A stretch of 64,000 nucleotides of DNA from Endozoicomonas sp965232255 (lineage in GTDB: Bacteria > Pseudomonadota > Gammaproteobacteria > Pseudomonadales > Endozoicomonadaceae), in the NCBI GenBank assembly GCA_965232255.1, contig OZ246962.1, positions 1,488,001 through 1,552,000 of the forward strand, in the 5' to 3' direction. This document shows positions 18,317 to 27,400 of this stretch, in pieces. Position 1 is the first letter of the stretch. Each line of letters starts with the position of its first letter. The notes beneath the pieces were generated by a model, which saw only the letters and a program-made list of their open reading frames with translations, had not been told where the DNA came from and did not search any database. The position numbers were made by a program, and so were the translations under genes.

Positions 18317-19147
18317 ATGCTGTTACATTTCACCAAAATGCATGGTCTGGGCAACGACTTTATGGTGGTTGATATGGTGTCGCAAAACCTGCGACTACCG
18401 CCGGAAAAAATCCGTCGTCTGGCCGATCGCCGCCTCGGTATTGGTTTTGATCAACTGTTATTGGTTGAGCCACCCACGAATCCGGACATGGATTTTCGCT
18501 ATCGCATCTTCAACGCTGATGGCAGCGAAGTGGAGCAGTGCGGTAACGGGGCGCGCTGTTTTGCCCGTTTTGTGCGGGATAAAAAGCTGATTGGTCGTGA
18601 CCGTATCCGGGTGCAAACCGCCGGAGGCAATATTGAACTGCATATCCACAGCAACGGTGAGGTGACAGTGGATATGGGCATCCCGCGGCTTGATCCTGAA
18701 CAAATACCGTTCAGTGCGGCACAGCGGGCACTGACCTACCCATTACAGATTAGTGATCAGGTACTTGATATCTGCGCCATCTCCATCGGCAACCCCCATG
18801 CTGTCTGTCTGGTTGAGAACGTGCATCAGACGTCAGTGGCGCAGTGGGGACCAATGATCGCGAGCCATTCGGCTTTTCCGCAGCAGTGTAATGCTGGGTT
18901 CATGGAAGTCATTAGCGCCGACGAGATCAGTCTGCGAGTTTATGAGCGGGGCGCCGGTGAAACGCCGGCATGTGGTACGGGTGCCTGTGCAGCAGTGGTA
19001 GCCGGACGACTGCGTGGCTTGCTGGCCAAAACAGTGAAGGTAAATCTGGCCGGTGGCAGTTTGACCGTCAGTTGGCAGGGGGAGGGCAGCCCAGTCATGC
19101 TGACCGGTGCGGCTACCCGGGTTTTTGAAGGGTATACCCGGCTTTAG
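18317..19147 (+). CDS. dapF: Diaminopimelate epimerase DapF
   Basis: Interconverts LL- and meso-diaminopimelate, feeding both peptidoglycan and lysine. The 276-residue protein carries the two catalytic cysteines, Cys75 in QCGNGARC and Cys219 in PACGTGACA, and opens MLLHFTKMHGLGNDF as in other gammaproteobacteria. The ATG is at 18317. It sits in an operon-like row with lysA upstream and DUF484 and xerC downstream. Confidence 0.97.
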   Translation: MLLHFTKMHGLGNDFMVVDMVSQNLRLPPEKIRRLADRRLGIGFDQLLLVEPPTNPDMDFRYRIFNADGSEVEQCGNGARCFARFVRDKKLIGRDRIRVQTAGGNIELHIHSNGEVTVDMGIPRLDPEQIPFSAAQRALTYPLQISDQVLDICAISIGNPHAVCLVENVHQTSVAQWGPMIASHSAFPQQCNAGFMEVISADEISLRVYERGAGETPACGTGACAAVVAGRLRGLLAKTVKVNLAGGSLTVSWQGEGSPVMLTGAATRVFEGYTRL

Positions 19148-19174
19148 GACAAAGCTTTAGCAGGTTTTTTGATC

Positions 19175-19915
19175 ATGACTGATACCAGTAAGGGCGCGCA
19201 GGGTGCGTCCGGTAAGCTAACATCGTCCACCAACTCTGGCACAACGCAGCTCTCGCCCAGACAAGTAGCCGACTATCTGGCCGAAAACCCGAATTTTTTT
19301 GTCGGACGTGACGATCTGTTGCTCAAACTGACGCTACCCCATCAGCGCGGCGATGCTATCTCTCTGGTGGAGCGCCAGGTAGCGCTGCTGCGTGAGCGGG
19401 CTTTGGACTATCGACACCAGCTGGCTCACCTGAGCGAAAATGCCAGGGACAACGAAAAGCTGTTTGCACGCCTGCGGGTGCTGGTGTTGTCGCTGCTCGA
19501 CTGCAACGACCTGGTACAATTGGCGGACGTAATCAGCGATAGCCTGCACCACGAGTTTGGCATTGAGTTTCATTCGCTGATCCTGTTTGCTGACCAGCCG
19601 TTAAACCTCCCGATTCGTACCGAGCCATTAACAGCAGCCGTTGCTGCCCTGGGCGGCATTATGGTTAGTGGTAAGGCCATTTGTGGCCAGATAACGCAGG
19701 ACAAACGCGACTTTCTGTTTCAGGAACAGGCAGGGCAAGTTTACTCGGTGGCGATTATCCCTCTGCACTATACACTCTGTGAGTCGCGCCAATTGGGCAT
19801 TCTGGCCATGGGCAGCCGGGATAAAGCACACTTTCGGGCCAGTATGGGTACGGTGTTTATCAGTTACCTCGGTGATGTGCTCAGCCGTATTCTTGCCCGG
19901 CATCTGCATTCATGA
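19175..19915 (+). CDS. DUF484 family protein
   Basis: A GAF-like protein of about 246 residues, corresponding to the DUF484 (YigA-type) gene between dapF and xerC in many gammaproteobacteria. Recognisable parts are QVADYLAENPNFF, the following LLLKLTLPH, the VERQVALLRERA helix and the C-terminal FISYLGDVLSRIL. An in-frame TTG lies at 19169, but ATG 19175 is the better start. Its stop overlaps the xerC start by four bases (ATGA), which indicates translational coupling. Function is unknown. Confidence 0.9.
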   Translation: MTDTSKGAQGASGKLTSSTNSGTTQLSPRQVADYLAENPNFFVGRDDLLLKLTLPHQRGDAISLVERQVALLRERALDYRHQLAHLSENARDNEKLFARLRVLVLSLLDCNDLVQLADVISDSLHHEFGIEFHSLILFADQPLNLPIRTEPLTAAVAALGGIMVSGKAICGQITQDKRDFLFQEQAGQVYSVAIIPLHYTLCESRQLGILAMGSRDKAHFRASMGTVFISYLGDVLSRILARHLHS

Positions 19916-20856
19916 GTCAGTCGTCGTTTGAGTCGGAAGCAGAGAGTCCGTTGGCATCGGCGGTAGCCGCTTTTATCGATCACCTGCGCTACGAAAAACA
20001 ACTTTCACCTCATACGCTGACGGCCTACCAGCACGACCTTGGTCGGCTGATGCACCAGGCTCAGGTCATAGGGATTCTCCGTTGGGACAGCATTACCGAG
20101 CTGCAACTGAAGCAGTGGCTTGGCTTATGGCACGGAGCCGGATTATCCAGTCGCAGCCTGCAACGGCAGATATCTGTAATGCGTCGTTTTTACCAGTATT
20201 TGCTGGCCAGGGGTGAGGTTAGCAACAATCCGGCACAACTGTTGCGAGCACCAAAAATGCAGCGAACGCTGCCCGTGACGCTTGATGCTGACCAGGTCAA
20301 CCATCTGCTCGATGATCATCAAGGGCAGGCTGATCATGACCCACTTAAATGTCGCGACCTGGCCATTCTGGAACTGTTCTACTCCAGCGGTCTGCGCCTG
20401 GCGGAGCTGGCCGCGTTGGATGTGAACAGTTTCAGCGATACCCAGGTTCGAGTATTGGGTAAGGGCAGCAAGGAGCGACTGGTGCCCGTTGGCCGCCAAG
20501 CGCGTCAAGCCATTGAACGGTGGTTACTGGTGCGCGGGTTGTTGGTCAATCAGCACAGCGGCAATGCCTTGTTTCTGTCAAAGTTGGGGCGACGTATCAG
20601 TACACGACAGATTCAGAAACGGGTAAAAGAGTTTGCCCGCACAGCCGGCACCCATGTTGGCGTGCACCCGCACATGCTGCGGCACTCTTTTGCCAGCCAT
20701 TTGCTCGAATCCAGCGGTGATCTGCGCGCGGTTCAGGAGCTGCTCGGGCATAGCGATATCGCCACCACGCAAATCTACACTCACCTGGATTTTCAGCATC
20801 TTTCGGCAGTGTACGACAAAGCTCATCCAAGAGCCAAAAAGAGCAAAGACCAGTGA
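19912..20856 (+). CDS. xerC: Tyrosine recombinase XerC
   Basis: Acts with XerD at the dif site to resolve chromosome dimers. The 314-residue protein has an N-terminal SAM-like core-binding domain and a catalytic domain with Arg162 (SSGLRLAEL), His254 and Arg257 (HPHMLRHSF), His280 (LLGHSDI) and the nucleophile Tyr289 (QIYTHLD). The ATG overlaps the stop of the DUF484 gene. The operon context dapF-DUF484-xerC distinguishes it from XerD and from mobile integrases. Confidence 0.96.
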   Translation: MSQSSFESEAESPLASAVAAFIDHLRYEKQLSPHTLTAYQHDLGRLMHQAQVIGILRWDSITELQLKQWLGLWHGAGLSSRSLQRQISVMRRFYQYLLARGEVSNNPAQLLRAPKMQRTLPVTLDADQVNHLLDDHQGQADHDPLKCRDLAILELFYSSGLRLAELAALDVNSFSDTQVRVLGKGSKERLVPVGRQARQAIERWLLVRGLLVNQHSGNALFLSKLGRRISTRQIQKRVKEFARTAGTHVGVHPHMLRHSFASHLLESSGDLRAVQELLGHSDIATTQIYTHLDFQHLSAVYDKAHPRAKKSKDQ

Positions 20857-21023
20857 ATGGAACTACCTGAAATGAGTAGTAGAAGTCGTTAAATTTTCGG
20901 CGATAGGCGTAATGATCAGTCTGTGCATCTGGTGTTACGGCGCTCACTCTTAGGCACATCTCTTTCTTGTCAGGATAAAACGCTTTTCAGGATAATTTCC
21001 CTCCTTTTTATACAGGCATATCA

Positions 21024-21047
21024 GCAGCTCTTTGCAGGGGGAGCTGC
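21024..21047. promoter_or_regulatory. Stem-loop in the region upstream of the metalloprotease gene
   Basis: GCAGCTC (21024-21030) and GAGCTGC (21041-21047) are perfect arms around a 10-base loop in the 261-base gap between xerC and the metalloprotease gene. It may terminate the xerC operon or lie in the leader of the next transcript; no T-run follows. Confidence 0.4.
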
Positions 21048-21117
21048 CCATATAACCAACTAACCTGGCTGGCAGTCATTGCCACAGAAATATATTTATA
21101 ATTATTAGGGACTTCCA

Positions 21118-24100
21118 TTGAAACGTTCAATTCTGTCAATCGTTATTGCGATGGCGCTGACAGGCTGTAATGAATCGTCGCCACAGAACGAGTCAACAGC
21201 CCCAGTGTCGCCTGTGCCACCGGTGCCGCCAGTGGTAGATCCAGGGCCGGATACCGAGATGCCACCGCCGTCTGAAGTAAACGTCAAAGGGCAATTATTT
21301 ATTCAGGCAAAGAAAATAGTTGGCGACGTTTATTGTGATGGTCAGCCATTAGATGCTGCCGGACAATTCGCCCTGCATACCGATACCTCAGCCATTCACT
21401 GCACATTCGGTAATATCAACCTGGGCATGGGAGCCGATATTATCGTTCCCGTTGCAACGGCTCTTGAGGAAAACGACATTACCAGCGAAACGCTGGTCAG
21501 TATCGATTTGCAAAATACTCTGGACACCCAAAGCCTGCTCACGGCGACCGCACTGCTGGGCAGAATTAACGCCTGCCCCACCGAAGGAGGTACACTCTGC
21601 CTGAACGAGATGGATAGTTACGACATCAGTCGTTTCTATACGCCGCAAACCAATGTGGAAAACCTTGAAGAAGATTCAGAACTGCAAGAATTCCTGAATC
21701 CTACCGTGCTAGACAACAACAAGCAGCCATCATCCCATGTTGACCCGTCGCTGACTCCGGAAGTGACATTCAGTGATGACCCGGAGAGTGGTTTTATCTC
21801 TTCCAATACTGAGCAGGCGCTGGCCTATACGCCATCGCCGGAGAATAAACCACTGACCCGCAGCCAGCTTACCGATGCCGATGGCATCCCGATAGCGGGT
21901 GTTGAGTTTTTCAGCCAGTCGGCCCGGGGTACTACCGATGCCGATGGTTACTTTGAATACCTCTGGGGTGAAAACCTGGTCTTTGCCATTGATACCCTGA
22001 CTCTTGGCGAAACCCGGGGCAATCAACTCAACTACACCCTGAATGACCTGAGTGATAGCGAAGTGATTCAGCAGAACATCAACCAATTGCTGCACCGTTA
22101 CGGTGTTAACAGCGGTGGGGCGCTGATCATTGGCGCAGAAGTTTATGATGTGTTTGAGCAGTATCCCAATGTCATCAATGAGCTGATCAACCTGTCTTTG
22201 CCCAACGGGGCACAAATCGAGGGAACCGGTTTTTTTGCCAAAAACGACTTTGAGGCACAGTTTACTGAAGGTGATGCGCTGGTGATTGATACTGTCCTGA
22301 GGCAGCCAGCCACCCGTTATGCTACCTCACGCACAGCCGGAGCACCCCAGGGCGGCTTTGTGACCCAGTCGTTGCACGCCATCTACAAAGATGTGACCGC
22401 TATGCATATTTTCTCCGACAGCAAGTTCTGGCGGGGCGCTAGCGGTTTGCCACGGGCGATGCGTAATTTCAATATCAGTAATGATGCCTTCCCAGTGTTG
22501 ATGCCGCGCAAGGACAATAATTTCTGGCTGCCTTTTGGTGAAGAAGCGGCCTGGAGTCGCGGGCACAGCAAGAAGGACAAACGAGCCTACATTGTTGATG
22601 CGACCACCATCAGAGATTTCTATACCGGCATCACTATGGAACGGCCGCCATTGATTGACGATGAGACCACCATTTTTGACTTTCCCACCATTGCCGCCGG
22701 TATGATTGGCGCCGGTAAAATGGTCTTTCTGGGCAATGGGCATTACACGTCAGTGCTCTCTTGTCCGAATAACTACTGGGGCAGCCAACAGCTGAAGATC
22801 AGCGGCACAACTTGCCAATACAGCAGTGAAGACGGCGTTACCACTCAGGCCAGCGATGTCCGTAACGACAATGGCAATATGAAGACTTTCTTCACCAATC
22901 TGATCGACTGGCTGGTGCCGGACTACCAGCACGGTGCCCAGACCATCGGCGTAGCCACCAATATTGCTACCGGACACGGCTTTAAGCGCGGTGCGACGCA
23001 CGGTATCCCTTATGACTTCTTTGTTGACGAGAGCTTTAATCTGGGCGCTGTTGCACCGATTGCCAGCGGTGGCTACAGCGGCCTCAATCCGCAACAGACG
23101 CCACTGCTGTTGTTGCAATCGTTTGAGATGAGCACGTATCGGTCATTGAAGTCCGATATTACCCGACCCAAACTGACCGTCGACGATGTGACTGCCCTGA
23201 TCAAATATGTAAACGACGGCGGCAATATTATTTTCTTCGATGCATTGGTAGAAAATAACCCGGAACCGGTAGCGCGGTTGGCTGATGCTGGTGGTGTTTC
23301 CATTGGCGGAGCCAATGTGGCCACGCTGCTGCAAGCCAACTGTAAAGCCATGAACTGTCCAAAACCGGTCAAACCGTGGCTGCATGGTATTGGCGAGCAC
23401 GACAAGATCGTTTACGAGTTTTACGACGATACCTCCAACTTTGTCATTCATGACGATGGCACAATGGATTGGCCAAAAGGCGGCGATATGCCGGGGCTGG
23501 ATATTCCCACCATGCTGGTTAAGGATGACAAGGGGAATGATGTTACTCAGTACGCCGCCATCACCGTCAAATCCCCAGAGGAAAAAGCTGCAGCAATTGC
23601 ACTGTTGCAGGCACAGTTTCCCGGAGTGCCTGTTTGCCAAGACGATTACCAGTACGAGGTGAACTGTATCGAGTATCGCCAGGGGCATGGCATTCCCAGT
23701 TTTGGACCTTACGATCGTCCTGAATTCCAGCGGTACGAAATTTCGCCCGAAGTGGTGGACACCATGGTGAAGGCCGCTAACCTGGGCGCCAACGTCAAGA
23801 AGCTGTTATCGCATGAGTTGTATTATCGTACTAAAGGTGCCGAAGGCGTGCGTTTGTCAGAAGGCGATTTGACCTTTGCTTACGATAACCTGTCGGTCTG
23901 GTTCTGGAATGACAACCAATACCGCTACAATCCGGATCAGCAAGACGAGTTGGGCTTTGGGCCGGCGGTGGAAATCCTTAACTGCTACACCCGCAATCGT
24001 CATGGCGAGGGTCTTGTTTGTCGTCCGGAGTTGGAACAGAAGCTCAAAGCCGTGGGCATGCTCACCGAAAGCGGCGAACAGAATCCCTCCTACCCACTGA

Positions 24101-25581
24101 ACTGGCAAGAGAAGCCGCTGACGCGCATTATGCTGGGCCGTTCTTATTGGGATCTGGACATCAAGGTGGATACCACCGAGTATCCGGGGCGCCCAATAGG
24201 GTCACCCACCAGCGACAGCATCGAGATTCACACTTGGGGTAAAAAGGTGAGAAGTGCCGGCAATATGCAGTCTACAGGCTTCTGGGCACCGCAGCACAGT
24301 CCAGTAACGGTCACTGGCGGCGTGCCAGCCACCATTACCACTATGCTGGTGGATGATCTGACCGGACGTGCTGGTCATGAGTTGAAGTTGCGTCGTCCAC
24401 CCCGTGGCCGCACCTCTTATAACTATGACGGCTCATCCCTGACCTTTACCGTACCCTATGGCGCTCTGATCTACGTCAAGCCCAAAGCACCGGCGGCTCA
24501 GGATTTGGTGACCTTTAACTTTAACGGCGTACTCAAGGCATCGTTTTGGCAAGACGACCACTGGCTGCATCCGGTCAACAAAGATGTGCCACTGGCAGAA
24601 ATTGATACTGACCACTTTGTTTATACCACACCGGTGAACAACGTCGTCGGAGACAGTAAAAAGATCAGGGAATTTGCTGCCGGCATGAACCGCTTTGCTG
24701 AAAGTGCCAGCAACTTCTATGGTCGCGACGAAGTGTGTGAAAACACCCAGGACACCGAGTGTGAGAAAGGCAAACATCGTCGTTTTACCTATGAAGGGCT
24801 GCCTGGCCATCGCCACCGCTTCGTTAATGATATCCAGATCAGCATCGGCTCTGCCCATTCCGGCTACCCGATTCAGAGCTCTGGCTCCTGGCGTCCGGGG
24901 TCTAAAAAAATCCCCACCAATGGTGACAGCAACAACATTCTCTGGCACGAGCTGGGCCATAACCTGGCATCGGCACCATTTGGGCTACCAGGCGGTGGAG
25001 AAGTAACCAGCAGCCTTCTCAGCCTGTACATGATGGAACGTCGTCCAGGTGCTGCTTATATGGGCAAGCTGGAGGGTACGCTGGAGAAAATCAAACTGGT
25101 CTTTGCCGCTTACGGTGGTCACGCCTGGGCGGAAGGTATCAGGCTCTCCGCATTCGGGCAGCTGAAGCTATGGGCAGAAGATCACTTCGACATTAACCAG
25201 TGGTACGCCGCTGGGGCGCCAAAGCCGACTGTTTATGACCAGGACCAGGGATGGAACCTGTTTAAGCTGGCACATCGTAAAGCCCGTGGTGACACCACCG
25301 GTGATAATCTGTACGGGCGCGACGGCACCAACTACTGTGCGAAAAAAGGCAATGGCCTGAAACACGGAGACCGCCTGCTGGCATGTATGTCTTACCTGAG
25401 TGGTTACGACCTGTCGGACTACTTCCGCCAGTGGAATCCGGGAGAAGAGCGAGCTGATCTGCCTGACGGCAGCGCCCGCTACACTGGTGGCATGACTGAC
25501 GCGGGTTTTGCTGCGGTTGCCGCCATGAAGTTGCCCAAGCCCGATCGTTCACCATTGCAGTATGTGGACGTTCATCAGTGA
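21118..25581 (+). CDS. SslE/AcfD-like lipoprotein with M60-type metalloprotease domain
   Basis: A 1487-residue protein close in architecture to E. coli SslE (YghJ) and Vibrio cholerae AcfD, secreted surface mucinases. It starts with TTG at 21118, with AGGGA upstream. The signal peptide ends in lipobox LTGC (Cys17), followed by a low-complexity S/P/V linker. The metal site is HELGHN (His1277, Glu1278, His1281) with Glu1295 in GGEV. The 18-residue spacing from the first His to that Glu equals that of SslE, and the following SLLSLYM helix also matches. SslE is exported by a type II system and is immunogenic in pathogenic E. coli; here it would be a host-mucin or glycoprotein-degrading factor. 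It is monocistronic and ends at a strong terminator. Confidence 0.92.
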   Translation: MKRSILSIVIAMALTGCNESSPQNESTAPVSPVPPVPPVVDPGPDTEMPPPSEVNVKGQLFIQAKKIVGDVYCDGQPLDAAGQFALHTDTSAIHCTFGNINLGMGADIIVPVATALEENDITSETLVSIDLQNTLDTQSLLTATALLGRINACPTEGGTLCLNEMDSYDISRFYTPQTNVENLEEDSELQEFLNPTVLDNNKQPSSHVDPSLTPEVTFSDDPESGFISSNTEQALAYTPSPENKPLTRSQLTDADGIPIAGVEFFSQSARGTTDADGYFEYLWGENLVFAIDTLTLGETRGNQLNYTLNDLSDSEVIQQNINQLLHRYGVNSGGALIIGAEVYDVFEQYPNVINELINLSLPNGAQIEGTGFFAKNDFEAQFTEGDALVIDTVLRQPATRYATSRTAGAPQGGFVTQSLHAIYKDVTAMHIFSDSKFWRGASGLPRAMRNFNISNDAFPVLMPRKDNNFWLPFGEEAAWSRGHSKKDKRAYIVDATTIRDFYTGITMERPPLIDDETTIFDFPTIAAGMIGAGKMVFLGNGHYTSVLSCPNNYWGSQQLKISGTTCQYSSEDGVTTQASDVRNDNGNMKTFFTNLIDWLVPDYQHGAQTIGVATNIATGHGFKRGATHGIPYDFFVDESFNLGAVAPIASGGYSGLNPQQTPLLLLQSFEMSTYRSLKSDITRPKLTVDDVTALIKYVNDGGNIIFFDALVENNPEPVARLADAGGVSIGGANVATLLQANCKAMNCPKPVKPWLHGIGEHDKIVYEFYDDTSNFVIHDDGTMDWPKGGDMPGLDIPTMLVKDDKGNDVTQYAAITVKSPEEKAAAIALLQAQFPGVPVCQDDYQYEVNCIEYRQGHGIPSFGPYDRPEFQRYEISPEVVDTMVKAANLGANVKKLLSHELYYRTKGAEGVRLSEGDLTFAYDNLSVWFWNDNQYRYNPDQQDELGFGPAVEILNCYTRNRHGEGLVCRPELEQKLKAVGMLTESGEQNPSYPLNWQEKPLTRIMLGRSYWDLDIKVDTTEYPGRPIGSPTSDSIEIHTWGKKVRSAGNMQSTGFWAPQHSPVTVTGGVPATITTMLVDDLTGRAGHELKLRRPPRGRTSYNYDGSSLTFTVPYGALIYVKPKAPAAQDLVTFNFNGVLKASFWQDDHWLHPVNKDVPLAEIDTDHFVYTTPVNNVVGDSKKIREFAAGMNRFAESASNFYGRDEVCENTQDTECEKGKHRRFTYEGLPGHRHRFVNDIQISIGSAHSGYPIQSSGSWRPGSKKIPTNGDSNNILWHELGHNLASAPFGLPGGGEVTSSLLSLYMMERRPGAAYMGKLEGTLEKIKLVFAAYGGHAWAEGIRLSAFGQLKLWAEDHFDINQWYAAGAPKPTVYDQDQGWNLFKLAHRKARGDTTGDNLYGRDGTNYCAKKGNGLKHGDRLLACMSYLSGYDLSDYFRQWNPGEERADLPDGSARYTGGMTDAGFAAVAAMKLPKPDRSPLQYVDVHQ

Positions 25582-25657
25582 GACGCGTTTGACTTGCTGT
25601 GGGCAATGGATTGCCCACACCGTTAATCGATTGCTCTTTTTGCCTTTTTGCTCTCAG

Positions 25658-25693
25658 CCCTGCTTGCCGCCAACGAGGCAGCAGGGTTTTTTT
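25658..25693 (+). terminator. Rho-independent terminator after the metalloprotease gene
   Basis: CCCTGC-T-TGCC (from 25658) pairs with GGCA-GCAGGG (25677-25686) with one bulge, followed by a run of seven T's from 25687. It lies 77 bases after the plus-strand stop and ends nine bases before the minus-strand phosphodiesterase stop. Confidence 0.88.
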
Positions 25694-25701
25694 GTTGTTG
25701 A

Positions 25702-26712
25702 TCAGTTTTTTGCCAGGTCAATCACTTCTCCTTGTTGGGGAATGATGAATTCAACACCCAATGTATTGCCCTCCTGTAGCTGTTTGGCAATAACGTTACG
25801 CACACTGTCGCCTTTATCCAGACTGTACTTCACATGACTGATCACAACATCCAGCCCCTGCAGGCTACCTTTGCCAGCCAGCGACTCCAGCACTGCCAGT
25901 TCGTGCAACAGCCACTTTGGCGTCAGGTGGCCAAACAGCAGATGATCCGGTGTTTCATTGGTAAATGAAGTCTCAATCACCATGCCCTTGAGCTGGCCAG
26001 CCTTTATTTCTGGCGCTAGTGCTTGCCAAAGTTTTTTCAGCTTATCGCTTTTTTCTACCGCATCGGCACCCACATCGCCTAGGTAAACGACACTGTTGCT
26101 ATTTTTATCCTGCAGTAAAAAGGCGGTGGACTCCATGCCACCATGGCTGAGGGGATAGGCGGTAACGGTCAAGCCAGTCCCAACTACCGACAGTGCTTTA
26201 TCGCTTGTGGGATGAATATAGGTGTATTTGCTTAACGCTGGTTTTTTGCCTTCAGTGCTGAAATTCGGCCACGCGATCCAGTTAAAGTAGGTATCGGTCA
26301 AACCTCTGGTCACCGACGGCAAGCTGTAGATGGGTTTCTTGCTGTCATCAGGCGAAGCAATGATCAGGCCATTCACATGATCCAGATGTGGATGACTAAT
26401 CATATACCCCTTCACTCGCTCCTTGAGAATGTATCCCACCGGATTGGTAATACCTGAAGCCTGCTGCTCCTCGCGCAGATGAGTAAATGCGCCTTTATCA
26501 AGGGCAATATTGATCCCGTTTACCAAGGTGCCGGCATCGAGGGCAACGTAATTATCATCCATGGCTGAGCGCAGCAGGAACGCAGTGGTGGCACCATCTT
26601 TAATGCCACCGGTTTCCCCTAGGGTAATCAGCTCAAAGTCGGCTGGTTTGGAGGCTGCGGCTGTCATACTCAAGGTCACGGTAAGGCAGGCGATGAGTTT
26701 TTTACACGACAT
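25702..26712 (-). CDS. Class II 3',5'-cyclic-nucleotide phosphodiesterase (periplasmic)
   Basis: Belongs to the PDE1/CpdP family, a metallo-beta-lactamase fold. A signal peptide of about 20 residues (MSCKKLIACLTVTLSMTAAA) implies the periplasm, as shown for Vibrio fischeri CpdP, which lets cells use extracellular cAMP. The metal motif is SHPHLDH (His107, His109, Asp111, His112), with later ligands in YLGDVGAD and VISHVK. The 336-residue length suits the family. It is convergent with the metalloprotease gene. Whether it serves nutrient scavenging or host-signal destruction cannot be told from sequence. Confidence 0.9.
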   Translation of the reverse strand: MSCKKLIACLTVTLSMTAAASKPADFELITLGETGGIKDGATTAFLLRSAMDDNYVALDAGTLVNGINIALDKGAFTHLREEQQASGITNPVGYILKERVKGYMISHPHLDHVNGLIIASPDDSKKPIYSLPSVTRGLTDTYFNWIAWPNFSTEGKKPALSKYTYIHPTSDKALSVVGTGLTVTAYPLSHGGMESTAFLLQDKNSNSVVYLGDVGADAVEKSDKLKKLWQALAPEIKAGQLKGMVIETSFTNETPDHLLFGHLTPKWLLHELAVLESLAGKGSLQGLDVVISHVKYSLDKGDSVRNVIAKQLQEGNTLGVEFIIPQQGEVIDLAKN

Positions 26713-26791
26713 AAGTTGGATTCCGGCAGGGAGGTTACTGCAAGCAGAGGGTCAAAACCGGGAGGTTACTTTTGAGTCTGCTGAAATACTA

Positions 26792-27301
26792 CTATTGATC
26801 GGAATCTTTGCAATTGGTGCTGTGTACGGACTGCTTTTCTTCCAGCGTCTTAATAGACGACTCGATGCTATCAAGTAGCGTCATCAACTCCAGATAGCAC
26901 TGTTGGTCAGGCCCATCCGCTGGGTGGGTTTTTAGCTCTTTTTTAATGCCCTTGCATAAGCCTTCGAGCAGATGAATCGTATCCTTAATGCGAGTACTGT
27001 GCTGCACCTTTTCTTGAGATGCCTGTGGTTGGGTACTCTTTAAACTGCGAACAAGTTCAGAAGCGTAAGCCGCACCTTGTCTCAATGATGTTAATGCCTC
27101 AATGTCCGGCTGCTGATTCACCAGCCGCTCGGCAAGGGGTTTTACCACGAGGCGAGCGCAGTCGGGCAGCAGTGCCTTTTCGACTTCCTGCTGGGTAATG
27201 ATATTCCGATCCTTTATCAGCGACGATTGCGCTGCGAGTTTGCTGTCCTTTGCCATGGGTACTGGTTCTGAATGTTGGAATAAGAGTGCTTGTCTGATCA
27301 T
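26792..27301 (-). CDS. Hypothetical helical protein
   Basis: A 169-residue frame with no recognised domain. ATG 27301 and ATG 27256 (MAKDSKLAAQ) are both possible starts and neither has a clear ribosome site. The composition is K/E/Q/L-rich and predicted helical, soluble and without a signal. It lies 100 bases from the coiled-coil gene on the same strand and could form an operon with it. Confidence in coding comes from the frame length and the lack of competing frames. Confidence 0.5.
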   Translation of the reverse strand: MIRQALLFQHSEPVPMAKDSKLAAQSSLIKDRNIITQQEVEKALLPDCARLVVKPLAERLVNQQPDIEALTSLRQGAAYASELVRSLKSTQPQASQEKVQHSTRIKDTIHLLEGLCKGIKKELKTHPADGPDQQCYLELMTLLDSIESSIKTLEEKQSVHSTNCKDSDQ

Positions 27302-27400
27302 TATCGGCTACGCCGGCAATGAGCCGCAGCAAAAAAATGTCATCAATGGAATGCCAGCCATTGCTTCTTTGGCCAGTAGCACTGACTGCCAGCAAGATTG

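Noticed and set aside
20143..20508. 121-residue minus-strand frame opposite xerC
   Set aside because: It is antisense within a fully conserved recombinase gene.
26561..26878. Plus-strand frame ending in a hydrophobic segment between the phosphodiesterase and the 169-residue gene
   Set aside because: The hydrophobic end is suggestive, but most of the frame is antisense to the phosphodiesterase signal region and there is no start signal near the hydrophobic part.
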